Shown piece after piece: positions 34,902 to 45,362 of a stretch of DNA of 64,000 nucleotides. The notes under the pieces were generated by a model. The model was not told the DNA's origin and did not search any database. It saw nothing but the letters and a program-made list of their open reading frames with translations. Each line of letters starts with the position of its first letter. The stretch's first letter is position 1. Both the position numbers and the translations under genes were made by a program. This DNA is from Girardinichthys multiradiatus (lineage: Eukaryota; Chordata; Actinopteri; Cyprinodontiformes; Goodeidae), in NCBI RefSeq assembly GCF_021462225.1, contig NC_061815.1, positions 51,362,373 through 51,426,372 on the forward strand, read 5' to 3'.

Positions 34902-35482
34902 TGAATGATAATTCAATTCAGTTTATTTCTATAGCGCCAATTCACAACACATGTCGTCTCAAGGTTCTTCACAACAGTCAGGTTCATACATTCCAATTAA
35001 TCGTAACCATTGAACAGTTCAGTCAGATTCAGTTATTTATTCAAATTGGATAAAAAGTTTTTCTATCTAAGGAAACCCAGCAGATTGCATCCAGTCAGTG
35101 ACTTGCAGCATTCACTCCTCCTGGATGAGCATGTAGAGACAGTGGACAGTCACTGGTGTTGACTTTGCAGCAATCCCTCATACTGAGCATGCATGTAGCG
35201 ACAGTGGAGAGGAAAAACTCCCTTTTAACAGGAAGAAACCTCCAGCAGAAACAGAACCAGGCTCAGTGTGAGCGGCCATCTGCCACGACCGACTGGAGGT
35301 TTGAGAGAACAGAGCAGAGACACAAAAAGAATAAAGAAGCACTGATCCAGGAGTACTTTCTATGGGAAGGAAAAGTAAATGTTAATGGATGTAGCTCCTT
35401 TAGTCGTTTCATCTAGAAAGAAAGAACAGATAAACTCTGATCCAGTTTTCAAGGTTAGAGTCTGAAAGAGAGAACATAGAGT
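34902..35482 (-). repeat. Retroposon family R, copy 2 (5'-truncated)
   Basis: The 3' end on the minus strand is the (TTGAA)-type tail next to AATAAACTGAATTGAATTAT (34911-34930), followed by the TCCTGGATGAGCATGTAGAG and GGAGAGGAAAAACTCCCTTT segments. It is almost identical to 36057-36640 (aligned positions 1,097 bp apart) and is inverted relative to 50.0-51.8 kb. The 86-codon open frame at 35156-35416 exists in both neighbouring copies but has no known domain and runs antisense to the element. I regard it as spurious. Confidence 0.8.
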
Positions 35483-35694
35483 AGGAACGTTTGCACGCCT
35501 CATGGACATAGAGAACCTCTTCACCTGCATCTGCAAGCTGCTCAGAGCTTCATTGCTATATTAGAAAAATCTTCTGATCAGGTAAAAAATTACTTTGTGG
35601 GGTTAGGCTTCTCAGTTTGCTTCCCTGGAGCCTAGAGGTGTGCCAGCAATTTACTTTAATTCCTTTGTTTATATAATTAACAACACATGTCGTG

Positions 35695-36026
35695 GTGCAG
35701 CTGATAGCACTGTTGCCTTGCAGCCAGAAGATCCTGGGTTTGACTCCCAGCCGGGGGACTCTTTCTGCATGGAGTTTGCATGTTTTCACTGGGTACTCCA
35801 GCTTCCTCCCACAGTCCAAAGACATGCCTGTTAGGTTAATTGGTCTCTCTAAATTGCCCTTAGGTGTGTGAATGAGTGTGCACATAGTTGTTTGTGTGTT
35901 GCCCTGCGATGGACTGGTGACCTGTCCAAGGTGGACCCCACCTCCTGCCAATAGACTGCTGGAGATAGGCACCAGCTTCCCTATGACCCACTATGGAAGA
36001 AGCTGTATAGAAAATGACTGACAACT
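35695..36026 (+). mobile_element. tRNA-derived SINE, second copy
   Basis: The head GTGGTGCAGCTGATAGCACT and B-box-like GGGTTTGACTCCC, the body CTTCCTCCCACAGTCCAAAG and the 3' AGCTGTATAGAAAATGACTG match the complement of the SINE at 34547-34887. Its left flank ACAACACATGTCG is also found at 34944-34956, so it sits in another family R fragment. I could not define a clean target duplication. Confidence 0.8.
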
Positions 36027-36056
36027 GTTGTTGCAAGGCACTTTATGAAGTCATTT

Positions 36057-36640
36057 TAATCGAATCATCCAGATTTCAAGTCAGGTACATACTTTCCAAT
36101 TAATCCTAACTATCAAAGAGTCAGATTCAATTTATTATTCAAACTGGTTAAAAGTTTTTCTATCTAAGGAAACCCTGCAGATTGCATCCAGTCAGTGACT
36201 TGCAGCATTCACTCCTCCTGGATGAGCATGTAGAGACAGTGGACAGTCACTGGTGTTGACTTTGCAGCAATCCCTCATACTGAGCATGCATGTAGCGACA
36301 GTGGAGAGGAAAAACTCCCTTTTAACAGGAAGAAACCTCCAGCAGAACCAGAACCAGGCTCAGTGTGAGCGGCCATCTGCCACGACCGACTGGAGGTTTG
36401 AGAGAACAGAGCAGAGACACAAAGAGAACAAAGAAGCACTGATCCAGGAGTACTTTCTATGGGAAGGAAAAGTAAATGTTAATGGATGTAGCTCCTTTAG
36501 TCGTTTCATCTAGAAAGAAAGAACAGATAAACTCTGAGCCAGTTTTCAAGGTTAGAGTCTGAAAGAGAGCACATAGAGTTAGTTACAGTAGAAGCTCAGT
36601 CAGTAGCCATGTCTAGGAGAGAGAAAGGGTTAAACACTGT
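36057..36640 (-). repeat. Retroposon family R, copy 3 (5'-truncated)
   Basis: Near-identical to copy 2 over about 440 bp with a handful of substitutions and no length change. It extends further at its 5' end (through CATAGAGTTAGTTACAGTAG and AGCCATGTCTAGGAGAGAGA), matching 50015-50085. The different 5' ends argue for separate insertions and not one local duplication. Confidence 0.8.
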
Positions 36641-36984
36641 TGGGACCCACAGCCATGGATTTCAACATTAAAACTTCGGTACAAACTTTTCTGGAACTTT
36701 CAAAATAAATTACATTTAACCGACTTCCAGCACAACTTCAGAAGGGGAAAGGGGGGTAGCAGCAGACTTCCCATGAAGCCACTGGCTGTATAAAACACCC
36801 ACCTTTCCAATGGTCCTTTCTCTACCATCCGGACTCTGTGAGAGGCTGGCCGGTGAGACAGCGCGCTAATGTCTCTTTGCTGGCAAAAAAACATAAACTC
36901 TTCAAACTGGATCCAAGGGTGTCATAAGATCACGCGATCATATGCAAAGTTAAGTATGAGTGAATCATTGTTTGTGTACCCGGG
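36641..36984. other. No recognised gene
   Basis: Ordinary sequence between two repeats. Nothing identified. Confidence 0.4.
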
Positions 36985-37310
36985 GTACAAACAGGGTGTT
37001 ATCTTTATTCTCTTCATCCTTCTTTCTTTACTCCATTCTTTTCTCATTCTCTCTCTTTTTCATTTTTGCCCCACCTCCCTCTCTTTCTTGCTTCTTATTT
37101 TTTCCATTTTGTTTCTGTTTCTGTGTCCATAACAGTTGAAGTAATCCCAAAGCAGTTTCTAATAAAGTTTTTTTTTTTATAAATATCATATAGCATTAAA
37201 GTGCATTAAAGTGTTAGCCATAATGCTCCACTTGTGAAAGTAAATCTGTTGGGCTTCTTCTTGACAACAACTCTGAGGGCTCCTCTGCCAGACAGGACAC
37301 AGTTAAATAA
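36985..37310 (+). repeat. C-rich dispersed retroposon-like family, copy 2 (3' part)
   Basis: Starts at the CAGGGTGTTATCTTTATTCT block and ends GACAGGACAC plus A-rich tail, matching 18388-18712 and, inverted, 45400-45715. Retains the AATAAAGTTT signal near 37160. Only the 3' third of the family is present, consistent with 5' truncation. Confidence 0.7.
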
Positions 37311-37317
37311 AAACAAA

Positions 37318-37460
37318 ATGCAGTTAAAAGCCTTCAGCTGATTCAAAATGCTGCAGCAAGAGTTCTGATGAAAATTAAAAAGAGAGATCATATTTCTGTT
37401 CCCTTCATTGGCTCCCTGTTACCAGGAAAACCAGAAAAAGATTACTCCGATTTAATGTCA
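37318..37460 (+). pseudogene. LINE reverse transcriptase C-terminal fragment
   Basis: Codons from about 37336 read QLIQNAAARVLMKIKKRDHI, directly comparable with QLQLIQNADARVLTRTKKVE in the LINE at 21845-22478, so it is the same clade. The following codons are frameshifted and fade out by about 37460. Confidence 0.75.
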
Positions 37461-37502
37461 GACAGTGACAAGGAAGTTTTATGTCTCTTTATGAAGTTTA
37501 TA

Positions 37503-37545
37503 TAAATATATATATACATATATATATATAAATAAAATACATAAA
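37503..37545. repeat. (TA)n-rich microsatellite
   Basis: Imperfect TATA run. Confidence 0.85.
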
Positions 37546-37769
37546 GTTACTTTTCTGCTAAACTGAGAAATAATTTTTTTTCAGGCTAGAAGAGAACTTC
37601 TGAGGTGAAGAATAGACTGAGGCCAGGGTGGTGTAAGAGTCATGAAACTCTTTAATCAGCAGGTTTAATGAAGATCAGTTTGGGCATCAGTGACGGCTTC
37701 AGACCCATCAGGATGTTTGGGTTGTTTGTTCTGATGCTGCTGTTGATCAGCTGCTGCTTCCTGCAGGAA

Positions 37770-38420
37770 ACACCAACATTTCCTCACAAACCGTTCAGCT
37801 GAATTATGCAGACATTTTGCTAAAGGCCGTTTTTTGGAGCTTGTGATGCAACACTTTCAGCTCCTTGCAGCGATGAGGTCATTTAGATTTTGGTATTTGA
37901 AAGAAGAATAATCAGCTCTTTGTGGCTCCAAGGACATATTTATAAACTTCCATGATTTGGCCGGCCTTTTGTTTCCCAGCAGCCTCCATGTCATCTATTA
38001 TTCAGAATGTTTAATGGGCAGCTGATAGTTTGGGGAAACGCCATTTGCAAAAAATCAATGGAACAAATAATGAGCGGCTGATGTTAAAGCTGACAGGAGG
38101 AGAAGGTGATGGAAATCAGGGGGATAAACTGATCTGAGTCCAGATTTAATGCTGATTAATAAATAAATGATGTGCCCCCAACAAAAAGTAAATTATTCAG
38201 AGATTCAGCCATTAAAACAGGATCCTAATAAACGTTGGCCCACATATTGAGATGCACGGTTTGGGCAGCTAATGACTTGAATGTGAACGATGGACTTGGA
38301 TGAATTTTAAGTGTGTGTCTGTTCAATCATCAGTGTGAATATTTAAAGGCAAAGCAAACCCTGACCTGTTTTCCATTTCACTGCTCAGTTCCATCAGATT
38401 CACCTTCTACTTGAATCACA
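37770..38420. promoter_or_regulatory. Candidate conserved non-coding element
   Basis: About 650 bp without repeat signatures. It contains GCCATTTGCAAAAAATCAAT (38041-38060), a TTTAATGCTGATTAATAAAT cluster near 38144-38163, CATTTATTATTCAGAATG-like AT blocks and homeodomain ATTA cores. The texture resembles developmental enhancers. No conservation data are available. Confidence 0.35.
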
Positions 38421-38459
38421 GTAAACAGACTCATTATTCATCTGATTAACTGCAGCTGC

Positions 38460-39245
38460 TAGACTCAATTAGCAAATTTGAGCCTTTTTGTGACAAATTC
38501 AAACACACTGAAGGATTTTCCACATGAAAAGAGCATGCCAGACCATGCAAGAGCATTTCAATCAGACTTAAGTCCAGACTTTGACTAGACCGCTCAGAAA
38601 CCTTTATTGTTTTTATGTTTTTGGACCATTCAGACTTGTTCTTCCTGGTGAGATTTTGATTATTGTTCTGCTGCTGAACCAAAGTGTTGCTTCTGCTTCA
38701 GGTCACAAACTAATTTTCTTCTAAAGAGCCAAATTCATGGTTTCATTAATTATAGAGAGTCTTTCCGATCCTGAAGCGACAAAGCAGCCCAGACCATCAC
38801 ACTACCACCACTATGTTTGACTGTAGCTATGATGTTCTGTTTCTGAAGTGCTGTTTGTTTAACATCAGATGTAACGAGACCAACACCTTCCAAAAATGTC
38901 CACTTAATCTTAGTCAGTGTACAGAATATTTTCCCTAAATATCAAGGGAATTTCTGCCATGTCTCTCTTTCCTATTGTTAAATCATAACCTCTGACCTTA
39001 ACTGAGGCAGTGAGGCCTGCAGAGCTTTAGATTTTCTTCATGGTTCTTCTATAAACTCCTGGATGAGTCTTCGGTGAGCTCTTGAAGTAATCTTGGTAGG
39101 TCAACCTCTCCTGGGAAGGTTCTCCACTGTTCAATGATTTTTTCATGTGTGGATAATAGATCTCACTGAAGTTCTCTGGAGTCCAAGAACTTTACAGATG
39201 TCTTTGTAACCCTTTCAGACTGATATGTCAATGACGTTTGCCCCT
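38460..39245 (-). pseudogene. Tc1-type transposase relic, family D
   Basis: On the minus strand the N-terminal region includes a decayed GLGR-type linker near 39040-39120. KHSGGSVMVWAAL lies near 38823-38786, an SSQSLDLSLIEMLLHGLACS block near 38600-38540 stands where WPSQSPDLNPIEMLW..L normally occurs (glutamate kept), and a divergent C-terminus follows. The second aspartate block is replaced by QQQNNNQNLT, so the catalytic residue is probably lost. Many stops. It is one of the older transposon remains in the window. Confidence 0.75.
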
Positions 39246-39249
39246 TTAC

Positions 39250-39775
39250 CATCAGTACCTACTCTACTCTATTCGGGTCGGTTCTGAACAGTTTGGTTCT
39301 TTTTCCATTACAGTTGTGTACCATCTCAATGTGGGTGGCATCGTCATAGCAAGGCTGTCCCACAGTCCAAAAAATTAATGCGAGGTGATTTTTAGAGACA
39401 CAGATGGAGGACTTGCTGCTCTTTGGCAGCTGTTGGAATCAGAGAGAATGATCTAGAGAAGAACAAAAACAAAGCATCTGGATCAATATAGGGCAGAGAG
39501 GGAAGCCATGGAGCAGCGCCAGCTAGAGGAGGTATGAGGGTAAGCTAACGCTACCTAAGACTAGCTTGCTATAGTAGTTATATCCACAGTAAGCCCAGCG
39601 TACAACGATTTATTGGTTGAAGATATTAGTTATTACAATATGCTGTGACTAGTGACTCCGCCCCCTACCCAATCAGGGGCCTACATAGTAATGGTTCCAT
39701 GCAACTATCATTAATGGAAAAGCCTAAAAGTAGAGCTGTACCCAACCACCCTGAGTAGGGACTATTGGAGCATTT
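39250..39775. mobile_element. Possible non-autonomous DNA transposon (MITE-like)
   Basis: The left part (CCTACTCTACTCTATTCGGG ... TTTTTCCATTAC, to about 39320) and the right part (TAATGGAAAAGCCTAAAAGT ... CCACCCTGAGTAGGGAC, about 39711-39769) are imperfect inverted repeats of about 60 bp. No transposase lies between. The arrangement resembles PIF/Harbinger-like fish MITEs whose ends read CTACTC...TTCCATTA. I could not define a target duplication. Confidence 0.45.
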
Positions 39776-42300
39776 GTTTCTGACGCTCTTAAGATCCAGG
39801 CATGAATGCTACTGTTTGAGATGCTTTCGCCTACTTCATGTTGTCAGACAGGTTCTATTCAGGTGATTAGTTGATTCTACAAGTCTTGGTTTGGCTACTA
39901 TAATTTAACCAAACATGTTCACAGTTAAATCATGGTTCAGGAAGAAACAAATCGTGAATTAACTGTAGCAAATTAATCTATGGTGCTACACGTGGTGGTA
40001 GAGGTTGGAACCCATATACGGAGGCTACAGTTCGCTACGCATGTCTCCCCTTCTCTCCACCCTGCTTCCTGTTTGCTTACTTTAAAAAAATAACAAAAAT
40101 AAAGACCACCAGTGCTGCAAAAAAAAAAATTAAACCATCATCTAAAAACGTTTTTGTATTTATTCTGGTTGAGGAACGAATATTGTTCAAAAATATCTTT
40201 GTATTTATGTACATCCAGTGTTTTTACAAAAACAGAAGGCCTAGAGGGAATTACTGCAGATGTGCCTGGTTTCTATCTGTGTCCATCAGCTGGTCTCAGC
40301 TAACAGCATTCTGTAGCGCCGCCCTGGAGGTAAAAGTCTACACTGCTTTTGATGGCTAACGAGAGATCTTTTAAGGTTCCTCAGGTGAGTTTCTGATTGG
40401 TTGAGTCCAGGAAGATTCAGAAACAAAGAACTGTGGAAACTATTTCCATTTCATATACCCTTTATTTAATAAGACGATTGAGAACCAGCCCTCATTTGCA
40501 AAAAGCATTTCGCAATCGACTCAGAACCAGGAATAAACAACCTTGAGATTCGGTTGCGGTTTTTTATTTTTGTGTAACTTTACATTTTTCTGTGTCCCCC
40601 TCCAACATTTGTTCACCTTTAATAACTTTCCTGAAAGACATTTTCTTTTGCATACAACCTGATTTTGAATTCAATAGTTATTAACCACCATGACCTCCAA
40701 TAACCTGGACCAGAACCACAAGACTCCCAACTTCAGTGACCAACCAGCTAAAACAACAGCTGCTTGTGGCGACAGTCTGTTTTAGATCGGTTTGTGTTTT
40801 CTTTGGAAAGTAGACATTCAGTTGATTATTAGTAAATGTCAGTCTTGGTTGTTCTGGTTACTTGCTACCACTGGTTTTGCTGATTGTCTTAGTGGAAATA
40901 TTATCATCTGTGGTTGATGCTACATCAGTTTAAATTCTGAGAAACAAAGATATCTCCTGATTCTTCAATCAGAAGAAAGATGGTACATTGGAGAAGGGAA
41001 ATGTATCTCTTGGATTTATTCTGATAGACTGTGAGTGCGATCAGTTTATAAAACCTTCAGAATAGCTTAATCATGGTATACTCATAATTATGGTACAAAG
41101 CCAGAACAGCATATTATTTATCATGAATGAAGGCAAATAAGAACCATCCCTGGACCGGTAGCTGGTAGAAGAACCCTGATTGGGTAATCAGCCAAAGCTA
41201 ATCCATCTCACAGATACCATCACTCATTACAATGCACTGAATCTGTCTGTGCATGTAAAACCTTCATTATACACCTACCTTCCTCTTATCAAGCCTCCAT
41301 TCTCGCCAGAACATTCTTCAAGCTGCAGACCTGCAACAAATAAACTCTACAATGAGTGTTTGGTGTCTGCTCCAGAGTCGATGTTCAAAAAGACAAACAT
41401 GGCATCCAGCAGGTGTTCAGAACAGCTGGACTCTCCTGGTTTTGTCAAAAAATATCCTGCTAACTGAAGGAGTGAACCAAGATGTTGTCCTAGATGGAGA
41501 TAAATCTGATTCAGTTTTGAAGTTCTTTGGGTTTTTCTGGTGACAATTGTTATAACATTTTATTTCACCTCTAGTTTTCCATTGACTCACAGATGTTCTG
41601 AACTTTGCTGATAAATGAGGCTGATATAAAAGTGAACATTTCTTCTCATCTTCATCACTTTAACTGTGTGCGAACATGGAGCGCAGGGATTGGGAGGAAA
41701 CGTCGGCTCCCTTAGTCCAGCCTGTCATTCTTAAACCTGAAGTTTTCTCAGAGACCCTCAGGGCCTCAGAGAGCAGCACTCCGATGCTAATCCTATTGTC
41801 AATCTGAGCGTTGAGGAGGTGGTTCTGTCCTCTGCAGGAATGCTCTGACCTCTGTCCACTGAGGGAGTGTACAGCCCACTAATTCGTCTATTGACAGACT
41901 GACCAGCTGTGGCTGCTTCTGCATGTTAATGAGTTAAATGCAGATAGACTTCAGCAGGACAAACAGTCAATAGGATCCACCTCAGTCAGTCCAGAACACT
42001 ACATGGTATTTCATACATTTTCTATCAAGTTTCCTGATAAATGTCACCTCCATCATGAAAAACTGCAGGATCTAAAGATCTTATTTGCTTTGCTTCTCTA
42101 GTTAATAAAACATCACACTAAAAGACAGAGGTCCTGTCGTCAGTTTACTTTTACATCTCATTCAATGCAGCCAAAGTCAGATTTTCAGTGTTTTATCTGA
42201 TCAGTTTATTTCTGCTCATCTTCCATCAGTTCCTGTATATTCATTGGAATGGGAAATGTGTAGATATAGATGAAGGAAAAATACAATAATTAGATAATTT
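39776..42300. other. No recognised gene
   Basis: Long AT-rich stretch with short open frames and no motif that I can identify. It may be intron or desert. Confidence 0.45.
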
Positions 42301-42307
42301 CCAGCAG

Positions 42308-42341
42308 GAAATGAGGCCTTTATGCTTAAAGGCCTCATTTC
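42308..42341. other. Perfect hairpin, 15-bp arms and 4-nt loop
   Basis: Arms at 42308-42322 (GAAATGAGGCCTTTA) and 42327-42341 are exact complements around TGCT. It is not followed by a T run. It could form a cruciform or RNA stem. Function unknown. Confidence 0.9.
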
Positions 42342-42376
42342 ACTACCATGAACCTATTTCATAATTTTGGGTATTT

Positions 42377-42715
42377 TTGACCAAGAAAATAAGATCTGGA
42401 GATCTTCCACAGGTTATGCTGCCCACTGTTATTCAGGTTTTAACATGTACGTATGACAGCTTAGTGGCTTCCTGCCAAAATGTGAACAAGGTGAGCTACA
42501 GCCAGGATATTGCAAGCATCTTCCTCAGAGACAGAAGGAGGGCAATAAAACGGATGTTAATGCTGTCGTCAGAATATATGAGGGGCCGTATGTACCACAA
42601 AACCTGGAAGATCAAGATGACTGAGCAGCTGACTGAGCAGCTGACTGAGCAGCTGACTGCCAGCCAGCCTGGTTTGTCAGATTTGTTTTCATTGGAAGTA
42701 ATTTTGGTTATGTGA
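42377..42715 (+). other. 112-codon open frame of unknown nature
   Basis: The frame has plausible-looking residues (LPTVIQVLTCTYDSLVASCQ) and ends in a tandem TEQL repeat (a 12-bp repeat at about 42618-42657). I do not recognise it. There is no splice, promoter or homologue evidence, so it is recorded only as an open frame. Confidence 0.15.
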
Positions 42716-42892
42716 CATGAAATAGGTCATTTTCTGATGTTAAGAAATTTGTTTTCTGCAAAGTCTTTATGTTTACAGACTTTGTTATTATTATTTTAAT
42801 TGATAATTTTACACACGCTAATGTAGACAAACAACATATTTGAGCAGCAGTGGTATTTTACTGCCTGCTCCTCAAGAATACGGATCGTTGGT

Positions 42893-43143
42893 TACGTACT
42901 GTAACCCCAGATTCTATGAGTATAGGCGCAGTCGGTATATCCTGTCGCGCGCGGCGCAGCACTGAAAACCTTAGTCCACGCCCACCTGCTGTGTGGGCCC
43001 CACCCCGGTCCGTATAAATTACGGTGAGACTGGACAAACGGCTCCCAAATAGCTTTTTTCTTCAGCCATTCAGGGACCAGTGAGGCCCAGAGCTTAAAGG
43101 GCTGCGCCTATACTCATAGAATCTGGGGTTACAGGTAACCAAC
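42893..43143. repeat. Inverted repeat at the 3' end of the DIRS-like element
   Basis: Arms of 31 bp at 42901-42931 and 43102-43132 are perfect complements (starting GTAACCCCAGATTCTATGAG). The match extends outwards through GTTGGTTAC-type sequence with a 3-bp gap. The 170-bp spacer includes a TATAAATTA box-like motif near 43013-43021. Such arms fit the terminal and internal complementary repeats of DIRS elements. Confidence 0.8.
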
Positions 43144-43159
43144 GTTCTATTTCGTATAG

Positions 43160-43202
43160 GCTTCGCCCTTTAAGGCTATCGCTAGTGGGTTAAAGGCGAA
43201 GC
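43160..43202. repeat. Inner hairpin next to the DIRS inverted repeat
   Basis: GCTTCGCCCTTTAA at 43160-43173 pairs with TTAAAGGCGAAGC at 43190-43202, leaving one bulged base and a 16-nt loop. The two arms are part of the terminal non-coding region. Confidence 0.7.
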
Positions 43203-43671
43203 AGGATGTAGTCTATGCCTCACTGGGTCCATCCAGACCACAACTGAACATCTGCTCGCCTAATGACACCAAATATCAGCCTTCTGTAAGCGTAATTACG
43301 CACTCCAAGCGTCTTGCGCATCACAATGAACAGAGAAAATATCTCTGGTCAGGGAAAGGCTGAGATAACAGACCTGCTGCTGTAATAGGAAAACGAAGGT
43401 TACGAACTGTAACAGTGTAACGATGAGCAGAGCAGGTCAAAAATCTCCATGAGGGACGTGGAGACAGATCAGCAGCTGGATCATGCGTAATGATGCAGCA
43501 GAACAACCTCGTGGGCCACAGACAACACAACAGAGGAGAATAACCTCTGTTCACACGGAGGCTTAATGAAATACAGCCACAGTGACAATAACATCATAAG
43601 TCACGATCAGTGGCTGATAATAATATTACGACACCCTGCGTCTGCATGCAGGAAGGGTGACGAAATAACAG
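43203..43671. other. Non-coding 3' region of the DIRS-like element
   Basis: Lies between the recombinase stop and the terminal hairpins. Short open frames here have no recognisable motif. Confidence 0.5.
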
Positions 43672-44396
43672 TCATTCTGTCAGAACCCTGAGAACAGAAT
43701 GAGTCATGGAGAAACCTGACACATCTTGCAGGTAGAAACGAATAAATGAGCATGGAGAAGACCATGAGGCTGCTGTGCAGATGTCCTCCACGCAGTGGCC
43801 TCCTCTTCAGAGTTATGAGGAGGAGGATAAAAACCATCCAGAGTTATCACTCTCGATCTGAATGAACTCGTGATGCTTTTAGGTGTAAAAGCAGGGTTAG
43901 GATGCAGCACAGCTGAGCTGCCGTCGGCTTGTATTCTGAGACATGAAGGAGCGACAGAGAGCGCAGATAAATCGCTCAGTCTCTTTGCAGATGTCAGAGG
44001 TAACAGCAGGGCTGTTTTAAAAGACATAAATTTTAGTGGAGCCTGATCTAAGGGCTCAAATGGGGCTTTAACCAGTGCGCGCAGGACGAGCGCTAAATCC
44101 CACTGAGGGACTAGGGGGCGTGACACGGGTCTGTGTCTACGTACACCCCGCAGAAAACGCTTCATCAGCGGGCGGTTAAAAACCTTTCTGTCACCAAAAC
44201 CCTCATGACAGGAGGAAATAGCTGCAGCATAAGTTTTAATGGTGCTGAAAGCTAAATTTCTGTTCATCAGCTGCTGGAGGAATGACAGCACGCAGCCTAA
44301 TGGACATGAAAAAGGCTCCACGCCTTTCTCTGCGCACCAGCACTGAAAAGCTGATGCGTATGACGCTGTGGTAGAGGCGGATTGGGCACACCACAT
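43672..44396 (-). pseudogene. DIRS tyrosine recombinase, deleted
   Basis: The frame from 44396 begins with the core-binding domain (STTASYASAFQCWCAEKGVE, LSFLQQLMNRNLAFSTIKTY, KRFLRGVRRHRP) and keeps the box I arginine in SAKRLSDLSAL (codon near 43983). After HNSEEEA the frame jumps, and another frame gives VEDICTAASWSSPCSFIRFY with the catalytic tyrosine and a stop at 43672-43674. The His-x-x-Arg region normally between is missing, about 100 codons short of the family. Deletion plus frameshift make the enzyme inactive. In a working element this protein would integrate the DNA copy into the genome. Confidence 0.82.
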
Positions 44397-44417
44397 CGTG
44401 CGGGAGACCCAGCCTTT

Positions 44418-45309
44418 CTAAGCGCTCCCGTTCAGCGGCCAGACCCAGAGACGCTGACCTAACTCTGGGACGCTCCTGATCGCCCCTCCCGCCTGGAGGA
44501 GTGGATCCTTTCTCCACGGCAGCTGCCACGGGCGACCTGACACCAGCTGCTGCAGCCTCGGAAACCATGGCGCACTTTTGCGCTCGGGGGCTACGAGAAT
44601 CACTGAGAGCTGTTCCTCTCGGATTCGATCCAGGAGCCGCGGGATCAGCGGAACTGGTGGAAAGGCATAAAGGAGCGTTTTCGGCCACGGGCTGTGAGCA
44701 AAGGCGTCCACTCCTAACGGTGGATCCTCCCGTGGGCTCAGTGAGAACCACAACTGGCATTGTGCGTTCTCCCGTGTGGCGAAAAGATCCAATGCTGCTT
44801 TCCCAAATCTGCTCCAGATCTGAACAATCAGCTCGGGGTGGAGACTCCAGTCCCCGGGACGAGGACCACCTCTGGACATGATGTCCGCTCCTCTGTTCAG
44901 GACGCCGGGGATGTACACAGCTCTGATGGAGAGCAGGTTCATGCGCGCCCAGCACAGCAGCCGCCTGGAAATGTTTAGCAGCTGAGCCGAGCGCACACCT
45001 CCCTGGCGATTTATGTAGGCTGCTGCCACTCTGTTGTCTGTGTGGATCAGAACATGCTGATCCTGCAGCAGAGGAGCAAAATGCTGTGTCACCTTCCACA
45101 CTGTGAGAAGCTCCAGCACGTTTATGTGGAGAGACATGTGGTCTGGCCACTGTGCTCCCATCCTTCTGAGACTGACACGTTCCTCGCCATCCCGACAGTG
45201 ACATGCGTCAGTGTTCACAGACGCATGTCTGTGAACACTGAGACGTGTGACGCCGGTCTGCTGAGGGGAACTCCCTCTGACAGGATGCGGGGATTTCCCC
45301 AGTGGGCCA
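44418..45309 (-). pseudogene. DIRS pol fragment: RNase H domain and C-terminal tail
   Basis: The open minus frame carries a VNTDA motif (first acidic residue), SLHINVLELLTVWKV (glutamate), VLIHTDNRVAAAYINRQGG (aspartate) and IPGVLNRGADIMSRG (final histidine/aspartate region). This is the RNase H order of DIRS elements, which degrades RNA in the RNA-DNA hybrid. A tail follows with ALDLFATRENAQCQLWFSL and the HSPWPKTLLYAFPPVPLIPR motif typical of the region before the recombinase. The reverse transcriptase N-terminus is missing. The frame itself is unbroken for about 300 codons, so this is the best-preserved part of the element. Frames on the other strand and in 44236-45204 are shadows. Confidence 0.85.
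45208..45241. other. Perfect hairpin, 15-bp arms, within the RNase H region
   Basis: Arms at 45208-45222 (TCAGTGTTCACAGAC) and 45227-45241 are exact complements around GCAT. In the coding strand it overlaps the VNTDA codons, so local sequence duplication and inversion may have altered the first RNase H motif. Confidence 0.85.
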
Positions 45310-45327
45310 GGGTTAGGGTTAGGGTTA
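45310..45327. repeat. Three telomere-type GGGTTA repeats at an element junction
   Basis: Exactly three vertebrate telomere-type hexamers lie between the truncated DIRS element and the C-rich repeat copy. Such short interstitial repeats can mark repaired breaks. Chance or a simple-sequence expansion is also possible. Confidence 0.75.
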
Positions 45328-45362
45328 CTTTTGCAACTTTGACCAATGAAAGGCAAGTAAAT

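Larger units (their letters stand above)
42893..45309 (-). mobile_element. DIRS-like retroelement, 5'-truncated
   Basis: DIRS elements encode reverse transcriptase/RNase H and a tyrosine recombinase in place of an integrase, and end in inverted repeats. Here the RNase H end of the pol frame and the recombinase frame occur in that order on the minus strand, followed by a terminal region with inverted repeats (42893-43143 and a second hairpin at 43160-43202). The reverse transcriptase itself is absent. The element is cut off at about 45309, exactly where telomere-type repeats begin. Confidence 0.82.

Noticed and set aside
35156..35416. 86-residue protein repeated at 36253-36513
   Set aside because: Both frames lie antisense within retroposon R copies and have no known motif. 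Similarity is due to the repeat.
44236..45204. 322-codon minus-strand frame in the DIRS element
   Set aside because: Shadow of the RNase H frame. It lacks DIRS motifs except where it approaches the recombinase start.
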